From contig NZ_BRVM01000003.1 in NCBI RefSeq assembly GCF_026011715.1, forward strand, positions 3,297 to 67,296: a DNA stretch of 64,000 bases, in the 5' to 3' direction. Source of the stretch: Cytobacillus sp. NCCP-133. Lineage in GTDB: Bacteria; Bacillota; Bacilli; Bacillales; Cytobacillaceae. The position numbers and the translations under genes were made by a program. The notes beneath the pieces were generated by a model. It was not told the DNA's origin, ran no database searches, and worked only from the letters and a program-made list of their open reading frames with translations. The stretch's first letter is position 1. Every line of letters starts with the position of its first letter. This document shows positions 57,493 to 64,000 of the stretch, in pieces.

Positions 57493-57589
57493 AAAATTAG
57501 ATTTTATTCGCATTTTTTCAACAAAAACATCCCCAAAAATTGAATTTTCCCCCACTTTCTTCGGAAAAAGCCTTCGAAAATTCAATTTC
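57493..57589 (-). promoter_or_regulatory. Three ComK-type AT boxes upstream of ssbB
   Basis: AAAA-N5-TTTT occurs at 57493-57505 (N5 TTAGA) and at 57536-57548 (TTGAA), and AAAA-N5-TTTC at 57577-57589 (TTCAA). The gaps between boxes are 30 and 28 nt. ComK binds pairs of AT boxes, and a spacing of about 31 is one of its known classes. The nearest box sits just above the -35. This agrees with ssbB being a competence gene. Confidence 0.65.
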
Positions 57590-57712
57590 CGCCTTCTCTA
57601 AAAAGAAAATTCGACAAATCGCCCAATTCGCTTTCAGCTGAGCCTGTGTTATAATTTTTATATACATTTATCGGAAATCTTTCGCGCACAAATAACGAGA
57701 TGGAGGTAAAAA

Positions 57713-58168
57713 ATGAAGACATTTAAACTTGTTTCTCTGCAGTTAGTCGAAGAAGACGGTCTGGTGGATATTGAATTGGATGATGGGCTGATCATCAATA
57801 AAGAAGACGAAAAAAGCAACTGGCTTCTTGAGGCCTACGTTAATAAGTCATATTTTGAATATTTTCAGAAACGTGCTGACAAGGATGACGAGCTGACGAT
57901 TCGGGTGGTCATCACTAAGAGAGAAAATGATCCAGCCGCTTTCCAGACGAAAATTACCTCTATCAATGAGCTGGAAGATCATATCAGCATCCTGTTCGAA
58001 GGCTCATTAAAAAGAACAAAGAACGATTATGCAGAATTGCTGCTTCAGGACTTGCTCGGCAAAGGCTTGAAAGGGGACAATCTCCTGGATGAATTCAAAG
58101 TCAAAATGCAAAGCAAACCGCGCCTTGCCTCATCTAAAAAAACAGATAAAGAAACTCCCGTTCAATAA
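57713..58168 (+). CDS. ywpF: YwpF-like protein
   Basis: This 151-residue cytoplasmic protein begins MKTFKLVSLQLVEEDGLVD and contains LIINKEDEKSNWLLEAYV, matching YwpF of B. subtilis, which lies beside ssbB there too. The predicted fold is beta-rich with a Lys-rich C-terminal tail. The family's role is not known to me. GATGGAGG precedes the ATG. A terminator overlaps its stop. Confidence 0.85.
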   Translation: MKTFKLVSLQLVEEDGLVDIELDDGLIINKEDEKSNWLLEAYVNKSYFEYFQKRADKDDELTIRVVITKRENDPAAFQTKITSINELEDHISILFEGSLKRTKNDYAELLLQDLLGKGLKGDNLLDEFKVKMQSKPRLASSKKTDKETPVQ

Positions 58169-58186
58169 GGACGGGAGTTATTTATT
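58153..58186 (+). terminator. Intrinsic terminator of ywpF
   Basis: AACTCCCGT (58153-58161) and ACGGGAGTT (58171-58179) form a 9-bp stem that includes the last codons of ywpF, with TATTTATT following. Confidence 0.82.
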
Positions 58187-58215
58187 CAAATAAATCTATT
58201 TAAATTTTCCGGGCA

Positions 58216-58389
58216 TTAATGCAGGATCGAACTTTCAAATGCTTCTTTACCTTCTATAAGCTTTATATTTAATTGCTGGATAATATATTCAATATCCTGT
58301 TTCCTGTAATTCCGAACCGGAAGTTTTTCCTGAAAAGCTTGATAATAAAGTATAGAAGCCAGTTTTAATTCGGCTTCTTCAGCTGGCAT
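58216..58389 (-). CDS. Small protein of 57 residues, unknown
   Basis: An open frame from ATG 58389 to TAA 58216-58218 starts MPAEEAELKLASILYYQ and continues as a helical, charged peptide with NYRKQDIEYII. Its ATG overlaps the stop of the upstream gene as TAATG, so it is probably coupled. No family is recognised. Dense charged content and coupling favour a true gene. Confidence 0.55.
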   Translation of the reverse strand: MPAEEAELKLASILYYQAFQEKLPVRNYRKQDIEYIIQQLNIKLIEGKEAFESSILH

Positions 58390-58790
58390 TAAGAGCTCTG
58401 TTTTTTTTTAATTTCAGCTTTAAGCTTCTCTATCACGTACTTTGCTTCCATCTTGCAAGAGTAATCATACTCTTCACCTAGCTGTTTTTGGAGCTGTTCA
58501 ATCTCTTCCAGCTGTTCCTTTATAGGCTCTTCTGACAGGATTTTATTTATAATTTCATTTATCTTGGCAGCCAGCTCTTCATGAAAAGCAGCGTCCGTTT
58601 TAGTCTCTTCATTCACTTTACTGTACCAAGATGAATGATTATTAATGTATTCGCGCCATTCATTGATAAAATGATGCAGGTTAAATTTGTCTTCTTGCCA
58701 ATCAATTCTGCTCATATAATTTTCAAAAGAAGTAGTTATGGAACGAGAAATACTTATTTTTATGCCTTGTGTAAGATCTTTAAATGCCAT
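58389..58790 (-). CDS. Helical protein of 133 residues, unknown
   Basis: It begins MAFKDLTQGIKISISRSIT and is helical and charged throughout, with a coiled coil at about 85-130 (IKEQLEEIEQLQKQLGEEY). A TTG start at 58811 is the alternative; no good ribosome site is visible for either. It precedes and overlaps the 57-residue gene, forming a two-gene unit. I recognise no domain. Confidence 0.6.
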   Translation of the reverse strand: MAFKDLTQGIKISISRSITTSFENYMSRIDWQEDKFNLHHFINEWREYINNHSSWYSKVNEETKTDAAFHEELAAKINEIINKILSEEPIKEQLEEIEQLQKQLGEEYDYSCKMEAKYVIEKLKAEIKKKQSS

Positions 58791-58922
58791 CCTTGTAAAA
58801 GTACCCCCCAAATTTATTGATACCTCTATAATCCTGTTTAAGATTAATCATAACATAAAAACATTACCATAAATAGACGATAATTGACAAAATTTTTATT
58901 GTTCACTATGTAAAATGCCATA

Positions 58923-58990
58923 TAAGAAAAGCGCAAGACGCCTTGCGCTAGACCGTTCTCTAAGTTCAAAAGGATATATTCTGATATTAT
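58923..58990. repeat. Dispersed REP-like repeat, copy A
   Basis: A near-perfect 20-nt palindrome (AGCGCAAG-ACGC-CTTGCGCT) at 58930-58949 follows ATAAGAAA and is followed by a conserved CTAAGTTCAAAAGGATATA tail. It matches the element at 60296-60367 over about 70 nt. It lies in the 237-bp gap upstream of the lipoprotein terminator. Read on the - strand it ends in a hairpin and TTTTCTT, so it may also act as a terminator. Confidence 0.7.
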
Positions 58991-58991
58991 A

Positions 58992-59020
58992 AAAAAGGAC
59001 AGGCGGCCCCGTCCTTTTTC
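58992..59020 (-). terminator. Intrinsic terminator of the lipoprotein gene
   Basis: AAAAAGGAC and GTCCTTTTT flank a GC-rich loop, giving a 9-bp stem followed by T residues on the - strand. Confidence 0.82.
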
Positions 59021-59027
59021 TTCGTTA

Positions 59028-59330
59028 TTATTGATCTTTGTTGTTTTCATCCTGCATATCAAGGTTGTCTTCTACAGCATCTTCGCCCGGCTCGTTGTTA
59101 TCTTCCATCATATCACCGTCATCATCCGTGTTGATGTCATTGTCATTGCCGTTCTCATTCAGCTCGTTTGTCACGTCGCCGTTTTCGCCATTCTCACCAT
59201 TCATATTGCCGTCTTCTTCCATGATTGTATCGTCTTCCGGCGGCGGCTCCTGGTCATCTGTCGCACAGCCTGCTAATAGCATAGCTGAAAGAACTGATCC
59301 TCCGATAAGTTTTAAAAGCTTTTTATTCAT
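59028..59330 (-). CDS. Small acidic lipoprotein
   Basis: This 100-residue protein has a signal peptide and lipobox LLAGC (Cys at about 22), so it should be diacylated and attached to the outer face of the membrane. The mature part is very acidic and low in complexity (D, E, N, G repeats such as NGENGENGD). The ATG overlaps the stop of the upstream 96-residue frame (ATGA). Acidic lipoproteins of this sort are common in Bacillus and of unknown role; Ca2+ or cation binding is possible. Confidence 0.85.
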   Translation of the reverse strand: MNKKLLKLIGGSVLSAMLLAGCATDDQEPPPEDDTIMEEDGNMNGENGENGDVTNELNENGNDNDINTDDDGDMMEDNNEPGEDAVEDNLDMQDENNKDQ

Positions 59331-59617
59331 CGTAAAAGCTCCTTTCCTAAGATGTATTTGTTGACCTCCTTCACTGGTCTTCCTTTATATTTCCCAAAAT
59401 CCGCAACAACTTGCATATTATTTCGTTTCTTTTCCTGCAAAAAAAATCCCGTACGCCATGTACGGGATTTTACTGATTCTAACAAGACAAGATCTTCGCA
59501 TGAATAGAGCTGATACCCTTTTATAGCCTCTTCGTCCGCAAACCCATCTTCATCTAAAAGCCACACGTTACGTAATTGAACGTCAGCACAGACCTCATAT
59601 GCAGAAATCAAAATCAC
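59327..59617 (-). CDS. Possible 96-residue protein, unknown
   Basis: The frame is open from TTG 59623; GTG 59617 has AAGGGAG six bases before it. The product has acidic and aromatic segments (NVWLLDEDGFADEEAIKGYQ) and a basic C-terminus. An intrinsic terminator on the same strand lies inside the frame (59439-59470), so the last ~50 residues may seldom be made. The stop overlaps the lipoprotein ATG. No family is recognised. Confidence 0.45.
   Translation of the reverse strand: MILISAYEVCADVQLRNVWLLDEDGFADEEAIKGYQLYSCEDLVLLESVKSRTWRTGFFLQEKKRNNMQVVADFGKYKGRPVKEVNKYILGKELLR
59439..59470 (-). terminator. Intrinsic terminator inside the 96-residue frame
   Basis: AAATCCCGTAC (59444-59454) and GTACGGGATTT (59460-59470) form a perfect 11-bp stem with a 5-nt loop. 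On the - strand eight T residues follow. It is one of the strongest terminators in the window. Confidence 0.88.
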
Positions 59618-59631
59618 CAGCAACTCCCTTA

Positions 59632-59660
59632 AACAGCCCGCATGATTATGGGCTGCTTAA
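59632..59660 (-). terminator. Weak terminator after fabZ
   Basis: On the - strand GCAGCCC and GGGCTGTTT pair across a 10-nt loop, followed by AAGGG rather than a T run. It is about 100 bp past fabZ and likely leaky. Confidence 0.45.
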
Positions 59661-59757
59661 ACGTCAGCGGGAACACCTTGATCCCATCCTATAAATTTCG
59701 GCCATTTCCTGAACCTTACGTTTTGCTGAAGGGAATTGTGAATCATAATCCGGTCCT

Positions 59758-60186
59758 CTATCGCTCAATCGCAAATAAAATTTCTGCCTCCATTGCCACT
59801 TCATCATCCACTTTGGCAACTGCTTTCCCTTTGCCGATTCCTCTTCTGACAGAAAGCAATTCGACTTCCATGATCAGGGTATCCCCAGGACGCACTTGGC
59901 GCTTCCAGCGGCATTTTTCAACACCTGCGAAGAATGCAAGCTTTCCTTTGTATTCATCCAGAGACAGCAATGCAACAGCACCTGTCTGCGCACAAGCCTC
60001 CAGCGTCAAGCACCCGGGAAATACATTGTAATTCGGAAAGTGGCCATTAAAAACTTCTTCATTGGCACTTACATTTTTCTTTCCAACCGCTCTCTTCCCT
60101 GGCTCCAATTCCTCAATGGAATCCACAAACAAAAACGGATAACGGTGCGGGATTATCTCTTTGATTTCTTCAACGTTTAATTTCAC
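59758..60186 (-). CDS. fabZ: 3-hydroxyacyl-[ACP] dehydratase FabZ
   Basis: It dehydrates 3-hydroxyacyl-ACP in each cycle of type II fatty acid synthesis. This 142-residue hot-dog-fold enzyme has HRYPFLFVD near 14 and the active-site block [21 protein letters not shown], with catalytic His and Glu. The residues between them ([10 protein letters not shown]) differ slightly from the usual HFPGxPVMPGVL. GTG 60186 follows AAGGGAG. The flagellar genes are upstream, as in B. subtilis (ywpB). Confidence 0.93.
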   Translation of the reverse strand: MKLNVEEIKEIIPHRYPFLFVDSIEELEPGKRAVGKKNVSANEEVFNGHFPNYNVFPGCLTLEACAQTGAVALLSLDEYKGKLAFFAGVEKCRWKRQVRPGDTLIMEVELLSVRRGIGKGKAVAKVDDEVAMEAEILFAIER

Positions 60187-60295
60187 TAAAACTCGCTCCC
60201 TTAAGGTATGTATTAATTAGCACCTGATACTAATAATAGCTTACGCTTATTTTACTAAAAAAAGCGGATTAGGGCAAAATGCCTTATTTGTTCCA

Positions 60296-60367
60296 ATAAG
60301 AAAAGCGCAAGGCGCCTTGCGCTAACAGGTATCTAAGTTCAAGAGGATATAAATTCTGGTATATTAA
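60296..60367. repeat. Dispersed REP-like repeat, copy B
   Basis: ATAAGAAAAGCGCAAGGCGC and its palindrome (AGCGCAAGGCGCCTTGCGCT) are followed by CTAAGTTCAAGAGGATATA. It matches copy A at 58923 in sequence, order and orientation. Both copies stand at the 3' side of - strand genes just before a terminator. Confidence 0.75.
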
Positions 60368-60394
60368 AAAAAGAAGGAACCAAGCCCTCCTTCT
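60366..60394 (-). terminator. Intrinsic terminator of epuA
   Basis: AGAAGGA (60372-60378) and TCCTTCT (60388-60394) form a stem and seven T residues follow on the - strand. Confidence 0.78.
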
Positions 60395-60400
60395 CTATCG

Positions 60401-60670
60401 TTATTCCTTCTCAATTAAATCCACCATATGCATCCACGTGGATTTCGTAAATATATCCTTTACTTCCCCGTTGCCCAATACACCATATCCGACGGCTGCT
60501 CCGGCGATAACGCTCAAGAAAATGAAAAGTGCTACAATAATAACCCGAAGCCAGATCGGAATAAGGCGAATGCGAATCCGCCCTTTAAGCGGCGCTTCTT
60601 CTTTGCTGCGGTCTTTTTTCTGTTGTTCGCGCGTCTTGACTGCTTCTTGATTACTGTTGTTTACAGACAT
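60401..60670 (-). CDS. epuA: EpuA-family small membrane protein
   Basis: This 89-residue protein has a charged N-terminal half (about 1-38, Lys/Glu/Arg-rich) and one membrane helix at about 40-65 (VIIVALFIFLSVIAGAAV), then a short outer tail. This matches the EpuA family, often misnamed RNA polymerase subunit beta. It lies 17 bases after flhP, so it is probably in the same unit. The family has been linked to competence in streptococci; its function in Bacillus is unknown to me. AAAGGGGAAAT precedes the ATG. Confidence 0.82.
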   Translation of the reverse strand: MSVNNSNQEAVKTREQQKKDRSKEEAPLKGRIRIRLIPIWLRVIIVALFIFLSVIAGAAVGYGVLGNGEVKDIFTKSTWMHMVDLIEKE

Positions 60671-60687
60671 TTTATTTCCCCTTTTAC

Positions 60688-61515
60688 CTAACGTATTCCG
60701 TTGACCAGCCCCATCATTTGATCGGCCATCGATACGGATCTTGATTGAAATTGATATGCTCGCTGCAAATTAATTAAATCCGTCATTTCCTTAGACATAT
60801 CAACATTGGATTGCTCAAGGGCACCTTGAACGATTCCAATTTGTCCGCGGATGGCTCCATTCAGCTCTGTAAAAATCTCCTCGCCATCGACACCTTCCGG
60901 AAGGCCAAGCAGATTTCCGCCAATTTGCTCCAGAAATTGCGGTTTGTTCATTTGAACAACACCCAGGTTAAATTCCTGCATATCCCCATTTGCAATTTCC
61001 GCTATCAAGCGTCCATTTTCGGTCACTTTATAATGTTGAGCCTGTCTATTTATTATAATCGAATTGTTGTTTTCATCAAGAACAGGATATCCATCTCCCG
61101 TCACAAGCATGGTCTCATTTTCAGATACAGGTGTTAAGTAGAAAGCGCCATCTCGTGTAAAACGGACAGCTGCCCCTTCATTTGTCTGCTCCAATACACG
61201 GAAATACTGACCTTCTTTTGTTAAGGCCATATCAAGCGGGCGTTCTGTCGATTTGAGGGCTCCCTGTTTCATCACGATTTGAGATTGTGCCAGCTTTGCG
61301 CCAACTCCCTGCCGGATGCCTGCCGGCGTGATTCTTTCCGTTTCAAGATCCATGTTTTCTTGATTGTTGAATTGCTGAAAAAGCATGTCGGTAAAATGGG
61401 CTTCTTTTCGCTTATAGCCCGTTGTACCGATATTCGCGACATTATGGCTGACGATATCCATCTGTTTTTGCAGCTGGGCCAGTGTATTGGTGGCTGTGAT
61501 CATTGTTCTGTTCAT
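60688..61515 (-). CDS. flhP: Flagellar hook-basal body protein FlhP
   Basis: This 275-residue rod-type protein has the N-terminal flagellar rod motif (NTLAQLQKQMDIVSHNVANIGTTGYKRKE) and the C-terminal SNVDMSKEMTDLINLQRAYQ helix that polymerises. FlhP and FlhO are FlgF/FlgG-like proteins that form the distal or proximal rod in Bacillus. It is secreted by the flagellar type III system without a cleaved signal. It lies 23 bases after flhO. Confidence 0.92.
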   Translation of the reverse strand: MNRTMITATNTLAQLQKQMDIVSHNVANIGTTGYKRKEAHFTDMLFQQFNNQENMDLETERITPAGIRQGVGAKLAQSQIVMKQGALKSTERPLDMALTKEGQYFRVLEQTNEGAAVRFTRDGAFYLTPVSENETMLVTGDGYPVLDENNNSIIINRQAQHYKVTENGRLIAEIANGDMQEFNLGVVQMNKPQFLEQIGGNLLGLPEGVDGEEIFTELNGAIRGQIGIVQGALEQSNVDMSKEMTDLINLQRAYQFQSRSVSMADQMMGLVNGIR

Positions 61516-61538
61516 GTTTTACATCCCCCTATTGGGTG

Positions 61539-62378
61539 TTACCCGATCCGTCCAATTTCGTTTGCGGCTTTTTCCATGCTGCGGTCATAAGCCTGTAAAA
61601 CCTTCTGGTTGGCTTCAAAAGAACGATAAGCCGTCAGCATGTCTGTCATGGTTCTTGATGCATCCACATTCGAACGCTCCAAATAGCCCTGCTGCAGCTT
61701 GAATTGCACACCTTCAGCATTATAAGCACTTTCAAGCACACTTTCCTCCGTTGCCGCGAATAGGCCGTCGCCTTCTTTTCTCAAGCTTTCGGGATTCCCG
61801 GCATAGGCAATCCCGAGCCTTGCCGTTTCACCGGCTTCACCGGTTAAAATTCCGCTCTCATTCACGGCGAAACGGTCACTTGCAAGCTGAATCCGCCCGC
61901 CTTCCTCATCCAAAATATAGAAACCGCTGGCAGTCGTTAAAAAGCCCTCGCCATCAAGTGTAAAATTGCCGTTCCTTGTATAGCGGGGCTGTCCATCTGC
62001 CCCTGCTACAGTATAAAACACCGTTCCCCTCAGGCCGCTTTCCGGATTAACCGGAAGATTTATATCCAACAGAGCGAGATCCGTATTCAATCCCGTTTCC
62101 GTCAAATCCCCCTGCACAAACGACGGCAGCGATTCCTGCATATAAACACCAGTATTTACTGTTCCAATCCGATTGGAAAAAGGAAGATTCAAGCCTTTTT
62201 CAGTTGGGATGGACTGCTGATCGATCCGCTGCAGCAGCATCTCCGGAAAAGCTCTCATACTCGTCTGGTCCGCTTTAAAGCCAGGCGTATTGGCATTTGC
62301 CATATTATTCGTCAGCACTTCCGTCCTCCGCTGCTGTGCAAGCATCCCGGAAGCTGCCGTATAAAACCCTCTAAACAT
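61539..62378 (-). CDS. flhO: Flagellar hook-basal body protein FlhO
   Basis: This 279-residue protein begins MFRGFYTAASGMLAQQRR and continues with LTNNMANANTPGFKADQ, the rod-protein signature. The C-terminus holds YLERSNVDASRTMTDML. It is the partner of FlhP in the rod. The frame opens 12 codons earlier, but ATG 62378 has AGAGGTGAG about 8 bases before it and matches family starts. The region upstream is a 477-bp gap that carries the second repeat array. Confidence 0.93.
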   Translation of the reverse strand: MFRGFYTAASGMLAQQRRTEVLTNNMANANTPGFKADQTSMRAFPEMLLQRIDQQSIPTEKGLNLPFSNRIGTVNTGVYMQESLPSFVQGDLTETGLNTDLALLDINLPVNPESGLRGTVFYTVAGADGQPRYTRNGNFTLDGEGFLTTASGFYILDEEGGRIQLASDRFAVNESGILTGEAGETARLGIAYAGNPESLRKEGDGLFAATEESVLESAYNAEGVQFKLQQGYLERSNVDASRTMTDMLTAYRSFEANQKVLQAYDRSMEKAANEIGRIG

Positions 62379-62609
62379 CGAACTCACCTCTCCCTTCATA
62401 ACAAATCCGCACACGTATTCACGATACTTCTATTATAAGAAAATTTCCGACAATAACCAGTAGAAAATTGAAGAAAAAAGTCAAAATTTGAAAAAAGTTA
62501 TCCTTCTATTCTAATCGGCAGGAGTGATTGAATGTTTAACGTAACATATCGGTACTTATTGTTGAGAAATCCGTCGCGAGGCAATTTCCTTTTCGATGGG
62601 TCAGGGCAT

Positions 62610-62720
62610 TTCGGTCCGTTTGCCATGTTTATCGGTCAGATTTACAATATATCGGTCAGATTTTTATTTTATCGGTCACTTTTTAATTTTATCGGTCACT
62701 TTCCCAATTTATCGGTCACT
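62610..62720. repeat. Six tandem 20-nt units, TATCGGTCA core (reverse of the 52.4-kb array)
   Basis: The core (T/A)TCGGTC recurs at 62610, 62631, 62651, 62671, 62691 and 62711, with 20-21-nt spacing; five copies read ATCGGTCA exactly. This is the reverse complement of the TGACCGATA unit at 52431-52680. Looser copies may extend to 62548. It fills the middle of the gap between flhO and mbl. Confidence 0.9.
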
Positions 62721-62836
62721 TGGCGCCGCATCAGTTTTTCAACAATTGCATAATCGAAATAGGATTTAAAGCCGGTGCGCGCTTTGTTAGCCTTTGCTGC
62801 GTCTAAAATATATGTTCCCACAGAAAAACCTGCCAT
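62696..62836 (-). CDS. Candidate small ORF, 46 residues, overlapping a terminator and the array
   Basis: A frame from ATG 62836 to TGA 62696-62698 starts MAGFSVGTYILDAAKANKA and includes TGFKSYFDYAIVEKLM. The first codons lie in the mbl terminator stem and the last eight (QVTDKLGK) are encoded by array units. The amino-acid mix is protein-like, but no convincing ribosome site exists; GTG 62821 is an alternative start. Confidence 0.3.
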   Translation of the reverse strand: MAGFSVGTYILDAAKANKARTGFKSYFDYAIVEKLMRRQVTDKLGK

Positions 62837-62849
62837 AAAGGCAGGTTTC
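62824..62849 (-). terminator. Intrinsic terminator of mbl
   Basis: AACCTGCC and GGCAGGTT form a perfect 8-bp stem with a 5-nt loop, and TTTTT follows on the - strand, about 7 bases past the mbl stop. Confidence 0.9.
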
Positions 62850-62855
62850 ATTTCT

Positions 62856-63857
62856 TTATCCTAACTTCCTCTTAGGAAGCTTATCAATATTATCAAGCAT
62901 GATGCCTGTTCCAATCGCTACACAGTCCATTGGATTCTCCGCAATCAGAACCGGCACTTTCAGCTCTTCAGCGAGAAGCTGATCAATGCCATGAAGAAGT
63001 GCGCCGCCTCCTGTTAAAATCACACCGCGGTCAATGATGTCAGCCGATAATTCCGGCGGTGTTCGTTCAAGAACACTTTTCGCAGCCTGAACAATCACTT
63101 CAACAGATTCAGCTAAAGCCCCTTGAACTTCATCAGAGCGGACAGTTATCGTTCTCGGAAGTCCGGATACCATATCCCGGCCGCGGATTTCCATTTCTTC
63201 TTTTCTGCCGCCTGGGAACACAGTCCCAATGGTCACTTTAATATTTTCTGCGGTTCTTTCACCAATAAGAAGCTTGTACTGTTTTTTAACAAACTGAAGA
63301 ATTTCGTTATCAAACTTATCTCCGGCCATTTTAATCGATGAAGATGTCACAATGTCACCCATTGATAAAACAGCCACATCCGTGGTACCGCCGCCGATAT
63401 CGACAACCATATTTCCGCTTGGCTGGAAAATATCCATGCCTGCACCGATGGCAGCTACCTTAGGCTCTTCTTCAAGATAGACTTTTTTGCCCCCGCTTTT
63501 TTCGGCTGCTTCTCTAATCGCTTTCTGCTCTACTCCTGTAACGTTCGTAGGGCAGCAGATCAAAATGCGCGGCTTGGACAAAAAGCCTTTTACATTCAAT
63601 TTGTTGATAAAATGCTTCAGCATTGCTTCCGTTACATCAAAGTCAGCAATAACCCCATCTTTTAAAGGGCGGATGGCAACGATGTTTCCGGGTGTGCGGC
63701 CGACCATGCGGCGCGCTTCTTCTCCCACTGCCAGCACTTTATTCGTATTTTTATCAATCGCCACAACAGACGGTTCATTCAGCACAATTCCGCGGCCCTT
63801 TACGTGGATCAGCACATTAGCCGTTCCTAAATCAATCCCAATATCCCTAGCAAACAT
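62856..63857 (-). CDS. mbl: Rod-shape-determining protein Mbl (MreB family)
   Basis: This 333-residue actin homologue forms membrane-associated filaments that guide lateral wall synthesis. It starts MFARDIGIDLGTANVLIHVKGRG, with the phosphate-1 loop, and has NMVVDIGGGTTDVAVLS (phosphate 2) and GVILTGGGALLHGI (adenosine) motifs. Bacilli have MreB, Mbl and MreBH; the neighbours flhO and flhP identify this copy as Mbl. AAGGAGG lies 11 bases upstream of the ATG. Confidence 0.95.
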   Translation of the reverse strand: MFARDIGIDLGTANVLIHVKGRGIVLNEPSVVAIDKNTNKVLAVGEEARRMVGRTPGNIVAIRPLKDGVIADFDVTEAMLKHFINKLNVKGFLSKPRILICCPTNVTGVEQKAIREAAEKSGGKKVYLEEEPKVAAIGAGMDIFQPSGNMVVDIGGGTTDVAVLSMGDIVTSSSIKMAGDKFDNEILQFVKKQYKLLIGERTAENIKVTIGTVFPGGRKEEMEIRGRDMVSGLPRTITVRSDEVQGALAESVEVIVQAAKSVLERTPPELSADIIDRGVILTGGGALLHGIDQLLAEELKVPVLIAENPMDCVAIGTGIMLDNIDKLPKRKLG

Positions 63858-64000
63858 TTCTTTTCGTTCCTCCTTGCAAAATGGCCAGCTTATGTCCGCA
63901 GCTTTGAAGCTCTCTCTATTTCGGCTTTCTTTAAGCGAACTTCGCTTGTAGATTTTTCTGTAAATGTTTAAGTGATTATTATTCGCATCAGCAGTTTAAG
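63858..64000 (-). promoter_or_regulatory. Upstream region of mbl
   Basis: The stretch holds the mbl ribosome site and a palindrome AAGCGAA-C-TTCGCTT at 63933-63947. spoIIID would be expected upstream but no part of it is recognisable before the window ends. No clear promoter was picked. Confidence 0.3.

Noticed and set aside
62532..62753. 73-residue open frame on the + strand across the 62.6-kb array
   Set aside because: Same repeat translated in reverse orientation. A GGAGTGATTG site exists, but composition and the array argue against a gene.
63933..63947. LexA operator at the palindrome AAGCGAACTTCGCTT
   Set aside because: The Bacillus LexA site is CGAAC-N4-GTTCG; the spacing here is wrong.
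8038..64000. Prophage or integrative element explaining the joint
   Set aside because: No integrase, recombinase, transposase, portal, terminase or attachment repeat was seen in this half; the genes are ordinary Bacillaceae envelope and housekeeping genes.

Overview
The window looks like chromosomal DNA of a low-GC, endospore-forming Bacillaceae bacterium (Bacillus or Cytobacillus type). The recF-remB-gyrB-gyrA order, GTG and TTG starts behind strong AAGGAGG sites, an SLH-anchored S-layer protein, the SecA2/SlaP pair, and the ywpF, ssbB, fabZ, flhP, flhO, mbl neighbourhood all point there. Species cannot be fixed from the sequence alone.

Layout. (1) 1-7494: origin-proximal replication genes on the + strand: 3' end of yaaA, recF, remB, gyrB, gyrA and a degenerate HD-GYP gene. 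(2) 7495-8040: a tandem rRNA promoter region and only the first ~80 nt of a 16S rRNA gene, which breaks off in the first variable region and joins unrelated DNA. In B. subtilis the two sides of this joint map to different places (gyrA beside the origin; the ssbB-fabZ-flhP-flhO-mbl block on the left arm), so the joint is either a rearrangement or an assembly join at an rRNA repeat. (3) 8040-28092: a zinc-ribbon gene with an SSB-like tail, then a large exopolysaccharide locus on the - strand. In transcription order it holds a tyrosine-kinase module and PHP phosphatase, an EAR/epsC-type leader RNA, an EpsC-like dehydratase, galU, a prepilin, aminotransferase, initiating sugar transferase, acetyltransferase, three glycosyltransferases, a Wzx flippase and UDP-ManNAc/ManNAcA synthesis. 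The Wzy polymerase and a galE survive only as 3' remnants.

(4) 28377-46025: the cell-surface region. It has a major SLH S-layer protein, an SLH protein combining metallopeptidase-like and lytic-transglycosylase domains, a secreted subtilase, secA2-slaP for S-layer export, a TagA/WecG glycosyltransferase, a second UDP-ManNAc dehydrogenase and a coiled-coil secreted protein. (5) 46288-52401: an MFS transporter and a SWIM-protein/SNF2-helicase pair. (6) 52402-64000: a second, very large subtilase, the competence SSB gene with ComK-type boxes, ywpF, several small unknown genes, a lipoprotein, fabZ, epuA, flhP, flhO and mbl.

The genes form a coherent envelope programme. Nucleotide-sugar enzymes feed an exopolysaccharide and probably the secondary wall polymer that SLH domains bind; SecA2/SlaP exports the S-layer; subtilases and the wall hydrolase remodel the surface. 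The most unusual non-coding signals are three intergenic arrays of ~20-21-nt units: two of one sequence family in opposite orientations (52.43-52.68 and 62.61-62.72 kb) and one of a different sequence (44.55-44.68 kb). Their spacing is close to two DNA helical turns.
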